NCBI RefSeq assembly: GCF_000165485.1
Contig: NC_014623.1
Span: 6,404,893 to 6,468,892, forward strand
Source: Stigmatella aurantiaca DW4/3-1
GTDB taxonomy: Bacteria > Myxococcota > Myxococcia > Myxococcales > Myxococcaceae
Length of the DNA: 64,000 bases
Reading direction: 5' to 3'
Below, piece by piece: positions 1-9,745 of the stretch (the first letter of the stretch is position 1; every line of letters starts with the position of its first letter). The translations under genes and the position numbers were made by a program. The notes under the pieces were generated by a model. That model saw nothing but the letters and a program-made list of their open reading frames with translations. It did not search any database and was not told the DNA's origin.

Positions 1-640
1 GCAGCATGACCAGGCCCACATGGATGAAGCCCGCGACCACCAAGGTCCCCAGAAAGGCCCCGAGCAGCCTCAGCAGGTAGGATTTGTTCGTCACCTGGAG
101 CAAGTCGAACGCCAGCGACTTGTGTTCGATCTCCTCGGCCGCATGCCACTCCCAGAGCTCGGCCATGGCGGGCTCCGCCTCCTTCAACATGCCCGAGGAC
201 AGGACGATCTCGGCCAACAAGGCGGTCATGTGCTCGAAGCCCGCGATGGTCGCGATGCAGACCACGGGACCGAATCGCTTCTCGAACAGGTCCCTGAAGA
301 TGCGCTCCGCCATCTCCAGGTACCTGTCGATCTGGTAGCCCTGGGCCCTCAAGTTGGCCAGGTACTTCGTGTGCACGAAAGAGTGGGTGGCCTCCTGCCC
401 CATGAAGCCCCGCACCTGCCGGAGGAACTCCGGATCCTTCAAGTGCACCAGGCGGCCTCGCATCACCCGCCCCATGAAGTCCTCGAAGGACACCACGAAG
501 AGGTTGATGGCGTTGAAGAAGTGGGTCTGAACCGGGCTGCCCTTCAGCCAGTGTTTCGGAATGGACTGGGGAAAGGAAAACGCGGTGCGCCGGGGCCGCA
601 CGTTTCCTGGGTCGAGCCGCCTGTGCTCGAACCGGGACAT
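1..640 (-). CDS. PF10118-type metal-dependent hydrolase (partial, left edge)
   Basis: The gene enters from the right and runs off the left edge, so only the first 213 residues are visible. The visible part resembles the 'predicted metal-dependent hydrolase' family PF10118, a ferritin-like helical fold. Candidate metal ligands fall in the right pattern: E83 and H86 (QEATHS), E136-H137 (FEHMT) and E169, E170, E172 and H173 (EEIEHKS). A hydrophobic segment begins just before the edge. The start chosen is ATG at 640, followed by MSRFEHRRLDP; no better start lies upstream in frame. It is probably a single gene, preceded by a 200-bp spacer with a TATA-like stretch at 723-728. The true reaction of this family is not established, so the name is by family only. 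Confidence 0.75.
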   Translation of the reverse strand, partial: MSRFEHRRLDPGNVRPRRTAFSFPQSIPKHWLKGSPVQTHFFNAINLFVVSFEDFMGRVMRGRLVHLKDPEFLRQVRGFMGQEATHSFVHTKYLANLRAQGYQIDRYLEMAERIFRDLFEKRFGPVVCIATIAGFEHMTALLAEIVLSSGMLKEAEPAMAELWEWHAAEEIEHKSLAFDLLQVTNKSYLLRLLGAFLGTLVVAGFIHVGLVML

Positions 641-840
641 GGGTTGAATGAAGACCGTGGACGGCAGATGTCCCAAGCGAGGTCTCGAAGAGGGGGTGAG
701 CGTTCAGCAGTGAGCAACATCTTATATACCCGGGCTCCCGGAAACCTGGGACGGCTGGGGCAACCCCGGCCGTCCACCTTGGAGGTAACTGTCAGAGAAG
801 TGCCCTGAAGGCTACCTGGTCTCCAACCTGCCAGGTTCAC

Positions 841-2349
841 CTACGAAATGCCGTACTTGCCCGGGGCGACGACGCCTTGGGGATCCAGGGCCTTCTTGAG
901 GCGGGAGAGCACATCGGGAAGCACCTCGAGCCGGGCCATCGCCTCTTCCTGGGCGTCGATCGGCGCCCTCGAGATCGGATAGCCCGCATCAGAGTACGCC
1001 TTGAGCAGCGCCCGGAAGCAACGCCCGGCGCGCTGACGCTCCTCCGCATCCTGGCGATTGAACAGAATGAGGTGCAGGGCGCGACTCATGCGCGGGCCGC
1101 AGACATACTCGGTAATGAACTCGAAGCCGTGCTCGCCCAGGATGCGCCGCGACAAGGCTTGATGCTCGTTGGCGATCGCGCCCACCATGGGGGTGGCCGG
1201 CAAGAACCAGGTGGCCCCACTGCCGGGCCTCCACCGGAGCAGGTCCAACTCATCCCGGGTGGGCTGGCCGCTGAACGTGGCGATGTGGATCCGCAAGAGC
1301 CGGCTCTGCTCCGCCTCGGCATGGGAGATGTAGCGGGCCTTGCCGGAGCGAAGGAAGTGCGCCTTGATCCGCTCGATCATCGGCTGGAGGGCCTCCTCCG
1401 AGGGGCCGTAGAACGCTCCTGAGACGAGCCATGCGCCCAGGCCATGCTTCGCCTGGAGTTCCTTGCGCAGCTCGTTGGGCAACGGCGTGCGTCCATGGGT
1501 CCGCTCGTAGGGATAGGTCTCCTCGGTCCCCAGGGCGTAGAGATCGCTCGTGACTTTGATGAGGGTGGGCACCACGTTGTTGAGCTTGAGCGGACGGACC
1601 AGCTCGATGATGTCGCCGAAGTCCGCGTCATCGGGAAAGGTGAAGAAGAACGCGCGAATCACCGGCGGCTTGGGCATCAACCACACGCCCATCCGGGTGA
1701 CGATGCCCAGGTTCGACTGCACGAAGAGGCCATCCATGAAAGGCCCAAACCCATACTTGGACAGGTACTGGGTCTTGGCCCCGGGAGAGGCCCCATCGGA
1801 GGTCCGCAGCACCTCACCGGTCGGCAAGACCACCTCATAGCCACAGCTCATGCCGAAGTGATCGAAGTACGGGGTGTAGCCCGCCCCCTTGTCGAGCGTG
1901 TTGCCCACGATGCCGCCGTCCGGTGGGCCCGAGGTCGTGTCCATCATGAGCGTGTGCCCTCGGCGGCCCAGCTCTTCGTACATCTGCGCGTAGGTGACGC
2001 CGGGCTCCACCACGGCATAGGCGAGCGTCTCGTCGATCTCGACGATGCGGTTCATCCGCCGCCCCAAGTCCACGACCACTTGGCCGGGCCGCACGGGCGA
2101 CTTGAGCCCGAGCCCCCGGTTCTCACCGGTACTGGTGGGCCAAAGCGATACGCCGTGTGTATTGGCCAACCGCACTATCGCCTGCACCTGTGCGGTCGAA
2201 TCGGGGAAGAGGACTCCTGCCGGAGTCCTCGCACCGCCAGGAAGAAGGTTGACGCCGTACCGCGCCAGGGTTTCAGGGTTGGTGTCCACGGCCTCGGCGC
2301 CGAGTTGCTCGCGGAGGGCGGTGAAAAACAGCTCAAGGGAAGAGGGCAT
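841..2349 (-). CDS. FAD-binding oxidoreductase, vanillyl-alcohol oxidase / 4-cresol dehydrogenase type
   Basis: About 502 residues, the usual size for the VAO/PCMH family. The N-terminal half is an FAD_binding_4 (PCMH) domain: LFPDSTAQVQAIVRLAN, the STGENRGLG pyrophosphate loop, and a conserved stretch around TSGPPDGGIVGN. The C-terminal half is the substrate cap, ending in the family's DPQGVVAPGKYGI. These enzymes oxidise para-substituted phenols such as vanillyl alcohol or 4-cresol. The actual substrate here is unknown, and I could not identify the covalent flavin anchor with certainty. ATG at 2349 is preferred. A GTG at 2370 with GGGAGAG upstream would add seven residues. The gene is divergent from the glycosyltransferase gene, with only about 80 bp between them, so they may share a promoter region. 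Confidence 0.83.
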   Translation of the reverse strand: MPSSLELFFTALREQLGAEAVDTNPETLARYGVNLLPGGARTPAGVLFPDSTAQVQAIVRLANTHGVSLWPTSTGENRGLGLKSPVRPGQVVVDLGRRMNRIVEIDETLAYAVVEPGVTYAQMYEELGRRGHTLMMDTTSGPPDGGIVGNTLDKGAGYTPYFDHFGMSCGYEVVLPTGEVLRTSDGASPGAKTQYLSKYGFGPFMDGLFVQSNLGIVTRMGVWLMPKPPVIRAFFFTFPDDADFGDIIELVRPLKLNNVVPTLIKVTSDLYALGTEETYPYERTHGRTPLPNELRKELQAKHGLGAWLVSGAFYGPSEEALQPMIERIKAHFLRSGKARYISHAEAEQSRLLRIHIATFSGQPTRDELDLLRWRPGSGATWFLPATPMVGAIANEHQALSRRILGEHGFEFITEYVCGPRMSRALHLILFNRQDAEERQRAGRCFRALLKAYSDAGYPISRAPIDAQEEAMARLEVLPDVLSRLKKALDPQGVVAPGKYGIS

Positions 2350-2431
2350 GGGGCCATCATCCTGCCCCACCCGTCACCGCTCTCCCAGTCCGAGGAGCGC
2401 TCTTCCATGTAATGTGTGGCCCCGAGACCCC

Positions 2432-3934
2432 ATGCGCCCGCTCCTCTCCAGCGCCCGACAGATGTGCGCACGGCACCCGCTGGCCGTGGGCCTCCTCGCT
2501 ACATTCCTGATGAGCCTCCTGTTGAGGCTCCTGTACCTCCAGGCTGCCCCGGACCGGACCTGGCCGTTCTCCATCTTCTTTTATGGAGACTCCCGCTTCT
2601 TTCACCTCGCCGCCCTGGAGCAGGTGCGCCAACAGCCACAGCCCGCAACACTGCCCTACCACCCCCCCCTCTTTCCTTGGTTCCTGGGCACGCTGTACGA
2701 GATGCTGGGGGAGCCCCGGGGCAGTGCCCTGCCCTACAAGCTGAGCCTCGCGGTGCTCAATGCGGCCACCGTGGCCTTGTCCTGGGGGTGGTGGCGCCGA
2801 CTTCTGGGGCCCACCTGGAGCCTGCTGGCCGCGGCGCTCTTCTCGGCCAGCTTTGGGTGGCTGGTCCTGTCGACGACGTACAGCAACGAGGTGCTGTACG
2901 TGTTCTTCCTCTCCGCCACGTGTGGCCTCGTGCTCCACGCCCGAGAGGGGATGACGGGCAAGACGGTGGTGCTGCTGGGCGCCGTCATGGGGCTGGGGGC
3001 ACTCACCCGGGCCGAGCACCTGTACCTCTGGCCCTTCCTGCTGGCCTACGGCGTCTTCCACCGGGCGCCCCAGATCCCCCTGAAGCCCCTGCTCCTGCGC
3101 TGGGGGGCCGCCGGGCTCGTCTCCCTGGCCGTTCTGGCACCAGGCGCCCTGCGCAATGCGCGAATGCTCCACGAGCTCAACGCCCGCAGCCCGGACCTCG
3201 AGCCCCTGCCGGAGCTGACGCTCGTCACCGCGTATGGCCCCATCAACTTCGCCATGGCCAACAACGCCCAGGCCACGGGCGGGTTCACCCCAGACCTCAT
3301 CAACCAGCTGGGTCAAAACGGCCACCTCGATGCCTCGAACCCTGCCCAGCGCCACCTGCTGGTGCATGGCTATGCCGAGGGCCTGCGGTGGCTGGCCGGG
3401 AACCCCGGCGATGCGGCCCGGCTGTGGGCCGCCAAGCTGAGCCGCTGGCTGGAAGGGTTGAGCCTGGGATTCGGTCTCTCGGACTGGCCCTCCGGCCTGC
3501 GCGGCTCGCGCGCGCCCGTGGACGTCTTTGTTCCCGAGCACCCCTGGCTCCACTGGCCCCTGTCGTTGCTCCTGCTCGCAGGGGCCGCGCTGTCACTGCG
3601 TGGGCCCTACCGGGCCTTCAGCCTTTGCACCGCCGTGCTTCTGCACCGCTTGCTCGTGACCCTGGCTTTCTTTGGCTACACACGCGGAATGCTGGCCGTC
3701 TTTCCGGTGCTGGTTCCGCTGCTGCTCCTGCCTTTAATTGTTGTCAGTCATTACCGCCCTGGCCTGTCTCGCAAGGTTCCCTTGATTTTGACGGGCGCCT
3801 TGCTGCTTTTCTGGGTGGAGGCGGGTGTTCTCGCGTTCCAAGAACCCCGCAACTTCATGGCCAGCGGCAGCACGGATCGGGTCAGCGGAAAACTCATTCA
3901 GGACGACTGGGTGCGAATCTGGCCGCAACCGTAG
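2432..3934 (+). CDS. membrane glycosyltransferase, GT39/ArnT-like (GT-C fold)
   Basis: A 500-residue polytopic membrane protein. After a first helix (about residues 18-38), a periplasmic loop carries GDSRFFHLAAL and YHPPLFPWFLG, the acidic residue and HPPL pattern typical of GT39 and ArnT-like lipid-linked sugar transferases. Many further hydrophobic helices follow (for example VALSWGWW, LLLLPLIVV, LLLFWVEAG). Such enzymes move a sugar from a polyprenyl-phosphate donor to lipid or protein at the outer face of the inner membrane. The acceptor cannot be told from sequence. The open frame extends upstream to 2045, but that part is antisense to the flavoprotein gene, so ATG 2432 (MRPLLSS) is the realistic start. 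No obvious terminator follows. Confidence 0.75.
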   Translation: MRPLLSSARQMCARHPLAVGLLATFLMSLLLRLLYLQAAPDRTWPFSIFFYGDSRFFHLAALEQVRQQPQPATLPYHPPLFPWFLGTLYEMLGEPRGSALPYKLSLAVLNAATVALSWGWWRRLLGPTWSLLAAALFSASFGWLVLSTTYSNEVLYVFFLSATCGLVLHAREGMTGKTVVLLGAVMGLGALTRAEHLYLWPFLLAYGVFHRAPQIPLKPLLLRWGAAGLVSLAVLAPGALRNARMLHELNARSPDLEPLPELTLVTAYGPINFAMANNAQATGGFTPDLINQLGQNGHLDASNPAQRHLLVHGYAEGLRWLAGNPGDAARLWAAKLSRWLEGLSLGFGLSDWPSGLRGSRAPVDVFVPEHPWLHWPLSLLLLAGAALSLRGPYRAFSLCTAVLLHRLLVTLAFFGYTRGMLAVFPVLVPLLLLPLIVVSHYRPGLSRKVPLILTGALLLFWVEAGVLAFQEPRNFMASGSTDRVSGKLIQDDWVRIWPQP

Positions 3935-4124
3935 ACCCCCCCTGGTCATGAGGGTGTTCACTTCATTACAATCGTCGTGCCTTGGGAGATTTTCTTTTTC
4001 ATTCCCTCCTCTAGGCACTCAGCCGCCGGCAGCCCTCCCCACCTCGTCCTGCTTTCCCCCCGTGCTGCCCATCCCCCTGGGACCGGCTCAGGTCCCATTT
4101 GTAGTGGTCCCGTAGGAGAACTGA

Positions 4125-7100
4125 ATGCGTCATGTCGCGAAGTTGACCGCCTGTTGCGCGCTGCTCGGTGCAGCCACCAGCTGGGCGATCGTCCCCCCCG
4201 AGTCTGGTCCTGGAACCCTCGCGAGCAAGGCTTTCTTCAAGCCCGAGCTCTCCCTGACCATCAGCAACGTCCCCCTGCGCGAGCTCCAGCCGCAGATGTC
4301 CACCGCGGGCCTGCGCTCGTGGGACGCGTTCTTCGCGCGCAACGGCCGCGACTTCAATGTTTACCTGGATGCCCGGACGGGAACCCCCACCTCCATCCAG
4401 GGCTCCATTCCCCTCATCCCCGGCGACGGCGTGGGCAACCGCGTCACGCTCGACGGGCTGCGTCAGCGGCTCGGACGCAACATCCAGCAGGTGGACGCGG
4501 CCACCATCGCGGACCTCATTGTCCAGTTCATCGCGGACAACCAGGACGCCATGGCCGTGGACCCGCTGATGCTCGGCGAGCCGCGCGTCACCCAGATCAC
4601 CCCGCACCTGTGGCAGGTGCACATTCCCCAGGTGATTGATGGCGTGACCGTGCGGCACAGCCGCGTGGCGGCCACCATCAGCCACGGTAACCTCATCCTC
4701 ATCGGCACCGAGGCGTGGTCCACGCCCCAGCAGCTTTCCGTGCGCCCCACGGTGGCCCCTGAGCAAGCGATCGCCTTCGCGGGCGACCGGCTGGGCCTGC
4801 TCGAGACGCCGAGCGTCCTGTGGATGCAGCCCACGCTGGAGATCGTCCCCCAGGTGCGCGCGGACGCGCAGCGCGGCCAGACCTTCATCGGCAAGGTGGG
4901 CCAGGGCTACACCTACAACCTGGCGTGGACCTATGGCTTCCAGCAGCCCGGCGAGATGGAGCACTGGAAGGTGACGGTGGATGCCCAGTCCGGCGAAGTG
5001 CTCGCCATGGAGGACGACAACCACTACCTCGACTCCACCATCAAGGGCGGTGTCTACCCCACCACCAACATCGAGACGTGCGCCGACAACACCGTGTGCG
5101 GCACGATCCAGCCCAACTCCCCCATGCCGTGGGCGAACACGGGCTTCGCCTCGCCCAACAACTACACGGATGGCGCGGGCGTCTACAACTACTCCTCGGG
5201 CACCGTCACCACCACGCTGAACGGCAAGTACGTGAAGATCAGCGACACCTGCGGCACCCCGAGCTTCAGCTCCACGACGGGCAACATCGACATGGGCGGT
5301 GAGACCGGTGACCACGACTGCGTCACCGACGGCGGCGGCACGGGCAACACGGCCTCGGCGCGCTCCTGCTTCTACGAGCTCAACAAGCTGAAGGAGCAGG
5401 CCCGCGGCTGGCTGCCCACCAACACCTGGCTCCAGGGCCAGCTGACCGCCAACGTCAACATCAACAACACCTGCAACGCTTTCTGGAGCCCCCTGGAGAC
5501 GACCGTCAACTTCTACCGGAGCGGCGGCGGCTGCCGGAACACGGGCGAGATTGGCGCCGTGTTCGACCACGAATGGGGCCACGGCATCGACGACTTCGAC
5601 GCCAACGGCACGCTCAGCAACTCCAGCGAGGGCTACGCGGACATCGCCGCCATCTACCGCCTGCAGACCTCCTGCGTCGGCTTCGGCTTCTTCCACACCT
5701 CGGACCGGGGCTGCGGCAAGACGCTGGATGGCTCGGGCTACAACCAGAACGAGGCGCTGACGGGCGCGGCCTGGTGCAACACGAACTGCTCCGGCGTGCG
5801 CGACGCGGACTGGGAGAAGCACGTCAACAAGACGCCCGCCACCCCGGCGGATTTCACGTGCACCCGCTGCACCGCGAGCTCGGGCCTGTGCGGCAAGCAG
5901 GTGCACTGCTCGGCTGCTCCCGTGCGCCAGGCCGCGTGGGACTTCGTCGCGCGCGACCTGCGCGCCGCGCCGTACAACTACGACTCGAACACCGCCTTCA
6001 TGGTGGCCAACAAGATCTTCTACCAGGGCAGCGGCAACGTGGGCACGTGGCACGGCTGCAACTGCACCGCGGGCACCTCTGACGGCTGCGGCGCCACCAA
6101 CGGCTACATGCAGTGGCTGGCGGCGGACGATGACAACGGCGACCTGGCGGACGGCACGCCGCACATGACGGCCCTCTACGCGGCCTACAACCGCCACAAG
6201 ATCGCCTGCGCCACGCCAGCCCCTGTGGACTCGGTCTGCACCAACGCTCCGGCCGTGGCCCCCACCCCCACGGTCACCGCGGGTGATGGCCAGGTCGCCC
6301 TGCAGTGGACGCCCGTGAACAACGCCTCCGAGTACTGGGTGATGAAGACGGAGGGCTTCGCGGGCTGTGATTTCGGCAAGGCGAAGGTCGCCACCGTCAC
6401 CACCCCTGGTTACGTCGACAACGAGGTGGCCAATGGCCGTGCGTACTGCTACTCGATCGTGGCGGCCAGCTCGAACGCCGCCTGCTACAGCAAGAGCAGC
6501 ACCTGCACCTGCGTGACGCCGACGTGCGCGGCCCCCTCGGTTCCCACCCTCGGCGCGCCCAACACCGGGACCACGGGCGTGGAACTGGCCGCAGTCCTGG
6601 ATTGGGCGGATTCGGCGAGCGGCGCCTACGACGTGCAGGTGGCCTCGGACGCCGCCTTCACCAACGTGGTGGCCTCCGCCACCGGCGTGATGACCAGCCA
6701 GTGGTCCGTCTCGCCCTCCCTGAACATCTCCACCACCTATTACTGGCGGGTGCGGGCCTCCAACTCCTGCGGCGGTGTCAGTGACTGGAGTGCACCGCGC
6801 TCCTTCACCACGCGCGGCTGCGTGACGCTGCAGGCGCCCTCGCTGAGCAGCCCGACGAACAACGCCACGGACGTCGATCCCATCCTCGCACTGGACTGGA
6901 GTGACCGGACGAGCGCCACGGGCTACGAGGTCCAGGTCGCCACGGACGAGGCCTTCTCCACCCTGGTGGCTTCGACCACGACGGCGGCCAGCCTCTGGGC
7001 GCCCCAGACGGCCCTGAACAGCAACACCACGTACTACTGGCGGGTGCGCTCGACCGATGTCTGCGGACCGAGCGTCTTCAGCAACGTGTCCAAGTTCACC

Positions 7101-7658
7101 ACCGGCAACGTCTGCGTGCCGACCCTCGCCACCTACGACACCACCCTGAAGACCCCTGCCTGCGCGGCGGGTTGCGCCTGCGACACCGGCCCCACGCTCA
7201 TCAACGGCCGTGGAACCATGACGGGTGGCAACGAGACGAACCGGCCCAACACCCTGGGCGGCACGTGCGTGGATGGCAACAGCGGCACCTACCACTCGGA
7301 TGAGAGCCTCGACCGCATGTCCATCAAGACCCTGGACGATGGCCCCTTCTACGCGGGCAAGCAGGTCGAACTCGCGGTGACGATCTGGTGCTACGGCACC
7401 ACGGACTACCTGGACCTGTACTACACGACCAAGGCGGCCAAGCCGTCCTGGAACACGCTGGCCACGAACATCCAGCCCTGCACGGCCGCGGACGCGGGCA
7501 AGGCGAAGACGTTCACCCACCGGTTCCCCCTGCAGAAGACCGTGACGGGATTGCAGGCCGTCCGTGCCCAGTTCCGGTACCAGAGCACGGCGGGGACCTG
7601 TTCTTCGGGCAACTACAACGACCGTGACGACCTGGTCTTCACGGTCTCGCCCCGCTAA
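4125..7658 (+). CDS. secreted zinc metalloprotease with fibronectin-like repeats
   Basis: A secreted 1177-residue protein with a signal peptide (residues 1 to about 21). A propeptide-like region covers about 30-310 and resembles FTP/PepSY prodomains of thermolysin-type enzymes, including VTVDAQSGEVL. The catalytic region carries H482-E483-W-G-H486, and E502 in SSEGYAD is a probable third zinc ligand. This is a gluzincin arrangement close to M36, but the spacing is short and the Cys-rich insert around 560-640 is atypical. Three fibronectin-like repeats follow (about 690-990; the last two contain YYWRVR), then a Cys-containing C-terminal domain. It probably degrades extracellular protein during predation or feeding (inference). 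AGGAG at 4114-4118 supports the start, and a strong terminator follows at 7714. Confidence 0.82.
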   Translation: MRHVAKLTACCALLGAATSWAIVPPESGPGTLASKAFFKPELSLTISNVPLRELQPQMSTAGLRSWDAFFARNGRDFNVYLDARTGTPTSIQGSIPLIPGDGVGNRVTLDGLRQRLGRNIQQVDAATIADLIVQFIADNQDAMAVDPLMLGEPRVTQITPHLWQVHIPQVIDGVTVRHSRVAATISHGNLILIGTEAWSTPQQLSVRPTVAPEQAIAFAGDRLGLLETPSVLWMQPTLEIVPQVRADAQRGQTFIGKVGQGYTYNLAWTYGFQQPGEMEHWKVTVDAQSGEVLAMEDDNHYLDSTIKGGVYPTTNIETCADNTVCGTIQPNSPMPWANTGFASPNNYTDGAGVYNYSSGTVTTTLNGKYVKISDTCGTPSFSSTTGNIDMGGETGDHDCVTDGGGTGNTASARSCFYELNKLKEQARGWLPTNTWLQGQLTANVNINNTCNAFWSPLETTVNFYRSGGGCRNTGEIGAVFDHEWGHGIDDFDANGTLSNSSEGYADIAAIYRLQTSCVGFGFFHTSDRGCGKTLDGSGYNQNEALTGAAWCNTNCSGVRDADWEKHVNKTPATPADFTCTRCTASSGLCGKQVHCSAAPVRQAAWDFVARDLRAAPYNYDSNTAFMVANKIFYQGSGNVGTWHGCNCTAGTSDGCGATNGYMQWLAADDDNGDLADGTPHMTALYAAYNRHKIACATPAPVDSVCTNAPAVAPTPTVTAGDGQVALQWTPVNNASEYWVMKTEGFAGCDFGKAKVATVTTPGYVDNEVANGRAYCYSIVAASSNAACYSKSSTCTCVTPTCAAPSVPTLGAPNTGTTGVELAAVLDWADSASGAYDVQVASDAAFTNVVASATGVMTSQWSVSPSLNISTTYYWRVRASNSCGGVSDWSAPRSFTTRGCVTLQAPSLSSPTNNATDVDPILALDWSDRTSATGYEVQVATDEAFSTLVASTTTAASLWAPQTALNSNTTYYWRVRSTDVCGPSVFSNVSKFTTGNVCVPTLATYDTTLKTPACAAGCACDTGPTLINGRGTMTGGNETNRPNTLGGTCVDGNSGTYHSDESLDRMSIKTLDDGPFYAGKQVELAVTIWCYGTTDYLDLYYTTKAAKPSWNTLATNIQPCTAADAGKAKTFTHRFPLQKTVTGLQAVRAQFRYQSTAGTCSSGNYNDRDDLVFTVSPR

Positions 7659-7713
7659 GGGCCACCCCATCCTGCGCCCACCCGGGCGCGGGAGTTCCTG
7701 AACGCAGCACCTT

Positions 7714-7743
7714 GAAGGGCCCCGGGGAAACCCGGGGCCCTTC
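7714..7743 (+). terminator. intrinsic terminator after the metalloprotease gene
   Basis: A perfect 13-bp GC-rich stem (GAAGGGCCCCGGG with its complement) closed by a GAAA tetraloop and followed by TTCATT. It lies 55 bp after the protease stop and 59 bp before the next start, so it should isolate the protease transcript. Confidence 0.85.
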
Positions 7744-7802
7744 TTCATTCTCTGGCTCCAAGGACATAGGCTGCGCGCCCGCCCCTCTCCCCCGGAGAAG
7801 CC

Positions 7803-9683
7803 ATGAACGCAGCAGGGAAACTCCAACGGGCCATCGGTGGCCTGCTTGTCCTGGCGATGCTCACCCCGGCGCCCCTGCGCGCCCAGTCCACCGCCAAGCC
7901 CGTGCTTCACGGCAAACACTGGGTGGCCATCACGGGAAAGCCGCTCGCGGCCACCGCCGGCGCCATGATCTTCCAGAAAGGTGGCAACGCGGTGGATGCC
8001 GCGTGCGCGATGCTGGCCGCCACCGCCACCATGTGGGACGTGCTGAGCTGGGGAGGCGAGACCCAGGCGCTCATCTATGATCCACGCACCCGCAAGGTGG
8101 TGGGCATCAACGCGCTCGGCGTGGCGCCCACGGGGGCCACCGTGGAGTTCTTCCAGAAGAAGAACATGCAGTATCCCCCCGAGTACGGCCCCCTGGCCGC
8201 CGTCACCCCTGGCACACCAGGAGGGCTGATGGTGATGCTGGCGGAGTACGGAACGCTGTCGCTGCGGGACGTACTGGGGCCCGCCCTTCAGATGGCGGAC
8301 GAGGGCTATCCCATCGAAGCGCAGGCGGCCAACGGCCTCGAGAAGCACAAGGACAAGCTCAAGCAGTGGCGCTACACCCGGGAAGTGATGCTGCCGCACC
8401 CGGGAGAGGCCCGCGAATCCCCTCAACCGGGCGAGGTGTTCCGCCAGCCAGACCTCGCGGCCACGCTGAAGAAGCTCGTGGAGGCGGAGCAACGGGCGCT
8501 GGCGGCGGGCAAGAACCGCAAACAGGCCATCATGGCCGCCTATGAGCGCTTCTACCGGGGGGACATTGCCCGCGAGTTCGTCCGCGGAGCCCAGGAGGAA
8601 GGCGGGCTCATCACCCTGGAAGACCTGAGCCGCTGGAAGGTCCACCTCGAGGAGCCCGTCAAGACGGACTACAAGGGCATCGAGGTCTACAAGCTCACCA
8701 CCTGGGTGCAAGGCCCGGTGCTCCTCCAGGCGCTCAACATCCTGGAAGGCCAGGACCTGAAGGGGATGGGCTACAACAGCGCGCGCTACATCCACGCCCT
8801 CTACCAGGCCATGAACCTGGCCTTCGCGGACCGCGACTTCTACTACGGCGATCCGTACTTCCCGCCGGAAGAGCCCATCCGGGGCCTCCTATCGAAGGAG
8901 TACGCGAAGCAGCGGGCCAAGCTCATCTCGTGGGAGAAGAACGACCCGGACATCAAACCGGGAGACCCCTACCCTTTTCAGGGGGGCACCAACCCCTATG
9001 CGCAGCTGCTGACCCAATGGCCCCCCAAGCCTCCCGCCGCGCCGGGGGCTCCACCGGGCGCGCCCCAGACGAGCATCGAGGACTTCGAGCGCACCTTCTA
9101 CGCGGGGACGACCTCCATCCAGGCGGCGGACGAGAAGGGCTGGGTGGTGTCGATCACCCCCAGCGGAGGCTGGGTGCCCGCCGTCATCGCGGGCCGCACC
9201 GGCGTGGGCATGAGCCAGCGGATGCAGAGCTTCGTGATGAACGCGGCGGAGAGCCCCTTCAACGTGCTGGAGCCGGGCAAGCGCCCCCGGGCCACGCTGA
9301 CCCCGAGCCTGGCCTTGAAGGACGGCAAGCCGTTCCTCTCCTTCGCCGTGCAAGGCGGAGACAGCCAGGATCAGAACCTGCTTCAGTTCTTCCTGAACGT
9401 GGTGGAGTTCGGGATGACCGTGCAGGAAGCGGTCGAGGCCGCCAACATCAACAGCTTCCAGATGCGCAACTCGTTCGGAGACCACGCCTCGAAGCCGGGC
9501 AAGCTCCTGTTGCACGAGCAGATGCCCCCCTGGGTGCGGGGAGAACTCAAGCGCATGGGCTACGAGCTGAGCTTCGAGCCACGGACCTCGGGGCCCATCA
9601 ACGCCATCTCCTTCGATTCGAAACACGGCACCTTCTGGGGTGGCTCCAGCCACCACGGAGAGGACTACGGCATCGCCTGGTAG
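7803..9683 (+). CDS. gamma-glutamyltranspeptidase family protein, exported
   Basis: A 626-residue GGT-family (Ntn hydrolase) precursor. Residues 1 to about 27 are a signal peptide ending APLRA. The large-subunit region shows FQKGGNAVDAA and TPGTPGG. The presumed self-cleavage point is A-G|T436-T437-S438, where Thr436 would become the nucleophile of the small subunit. The classic motif is TTH, and here Ser replaces His. The C-terminal half has MNAAESPFN and the QGGD loop of the family. GGTs hydrolyse or transfer gamma-glutamyl groups from glutathione and related peptides in the periplasm. The divergent motif leaves the acceptor open, and a related acylase role is possible. The gene starts 59 bp after a strong terminator and is followed within 62 bp by another exported hydrolase. 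Confidence 0.85.
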   Translation: MNAAGKLQRAIGGLLVLAMLTPAPLRAQSTAKPVLHGKHWVAITGKPLAATAGAMIFQKGGNAVDAACAMLAATATMWDVLSWGGETQALIYDPRTRKVVGINALGVAPTGATVEFFQKKNMQYPPEYGPLAAVTPGTPGGLMVMLAEYGTLSLRDVLGPALQMADEGYPIEAQAANGLEKHKDKLKQWRYTREVMLPHPGEARESPQPGEVFRQPDLAATLKKLVEAEQRALAAGKNRKQAIMAAYERFYRGDIAREFVRGAQEEGGLITLEDLSRWKVHLEEPVKTDYKGIEVYKLTTWVQGPVLLQALNILEGQDLKGMGYNSARYIHALYQAMNLAFADRDFYYGDPYFPPEEPIRGLLSKEYAKQRAKLISWEKNDPDIKPGDPYPFQGGTNPYAQLLTQWPPKPPAAPGAPPGAPQTSIEDFERTFYAGTTSIQAADEKGWVVSITPSGGWVPAVIAGRTGVGMSQRMQSFVMNAAESPFNVLEPGKRPRATLTPSLALKDGKPFLSFAVQGGDSQDQNLLQFFLNVVEFGMTVQEAVEAANINSFQMRNSFGDHASKPGKLLLHEQMPPWVRGELKRMGYELSFEPRTSGPINAISFDSKHGTFWGGSSHHGEDYGIAW

Positions 9684-9745
9684 CCCGTTGCCCGCCCCGA
9701 ACCCCTGACCCGTTGCTGCTCTGAACCTCGAAAGAGTCTGCTCCC

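Noticed and set aside
2045-2431. Upstream extension of the glycosyltransferase frame
   Set aside because: It lies antisense to the start of the flavoprotein gene and lacks membrane-protein character; ATG 2432 starts directly before the first helix.
4011-8795. Very long minus-strand open frame (about 1594 codons)
   Set aside because: It is antisense to the protease and GGT-like genes; its residue content is the His/Gly/Val/Arg-rich type made by reading GC-rich codons backwards, and it crosses a perfect terminator.
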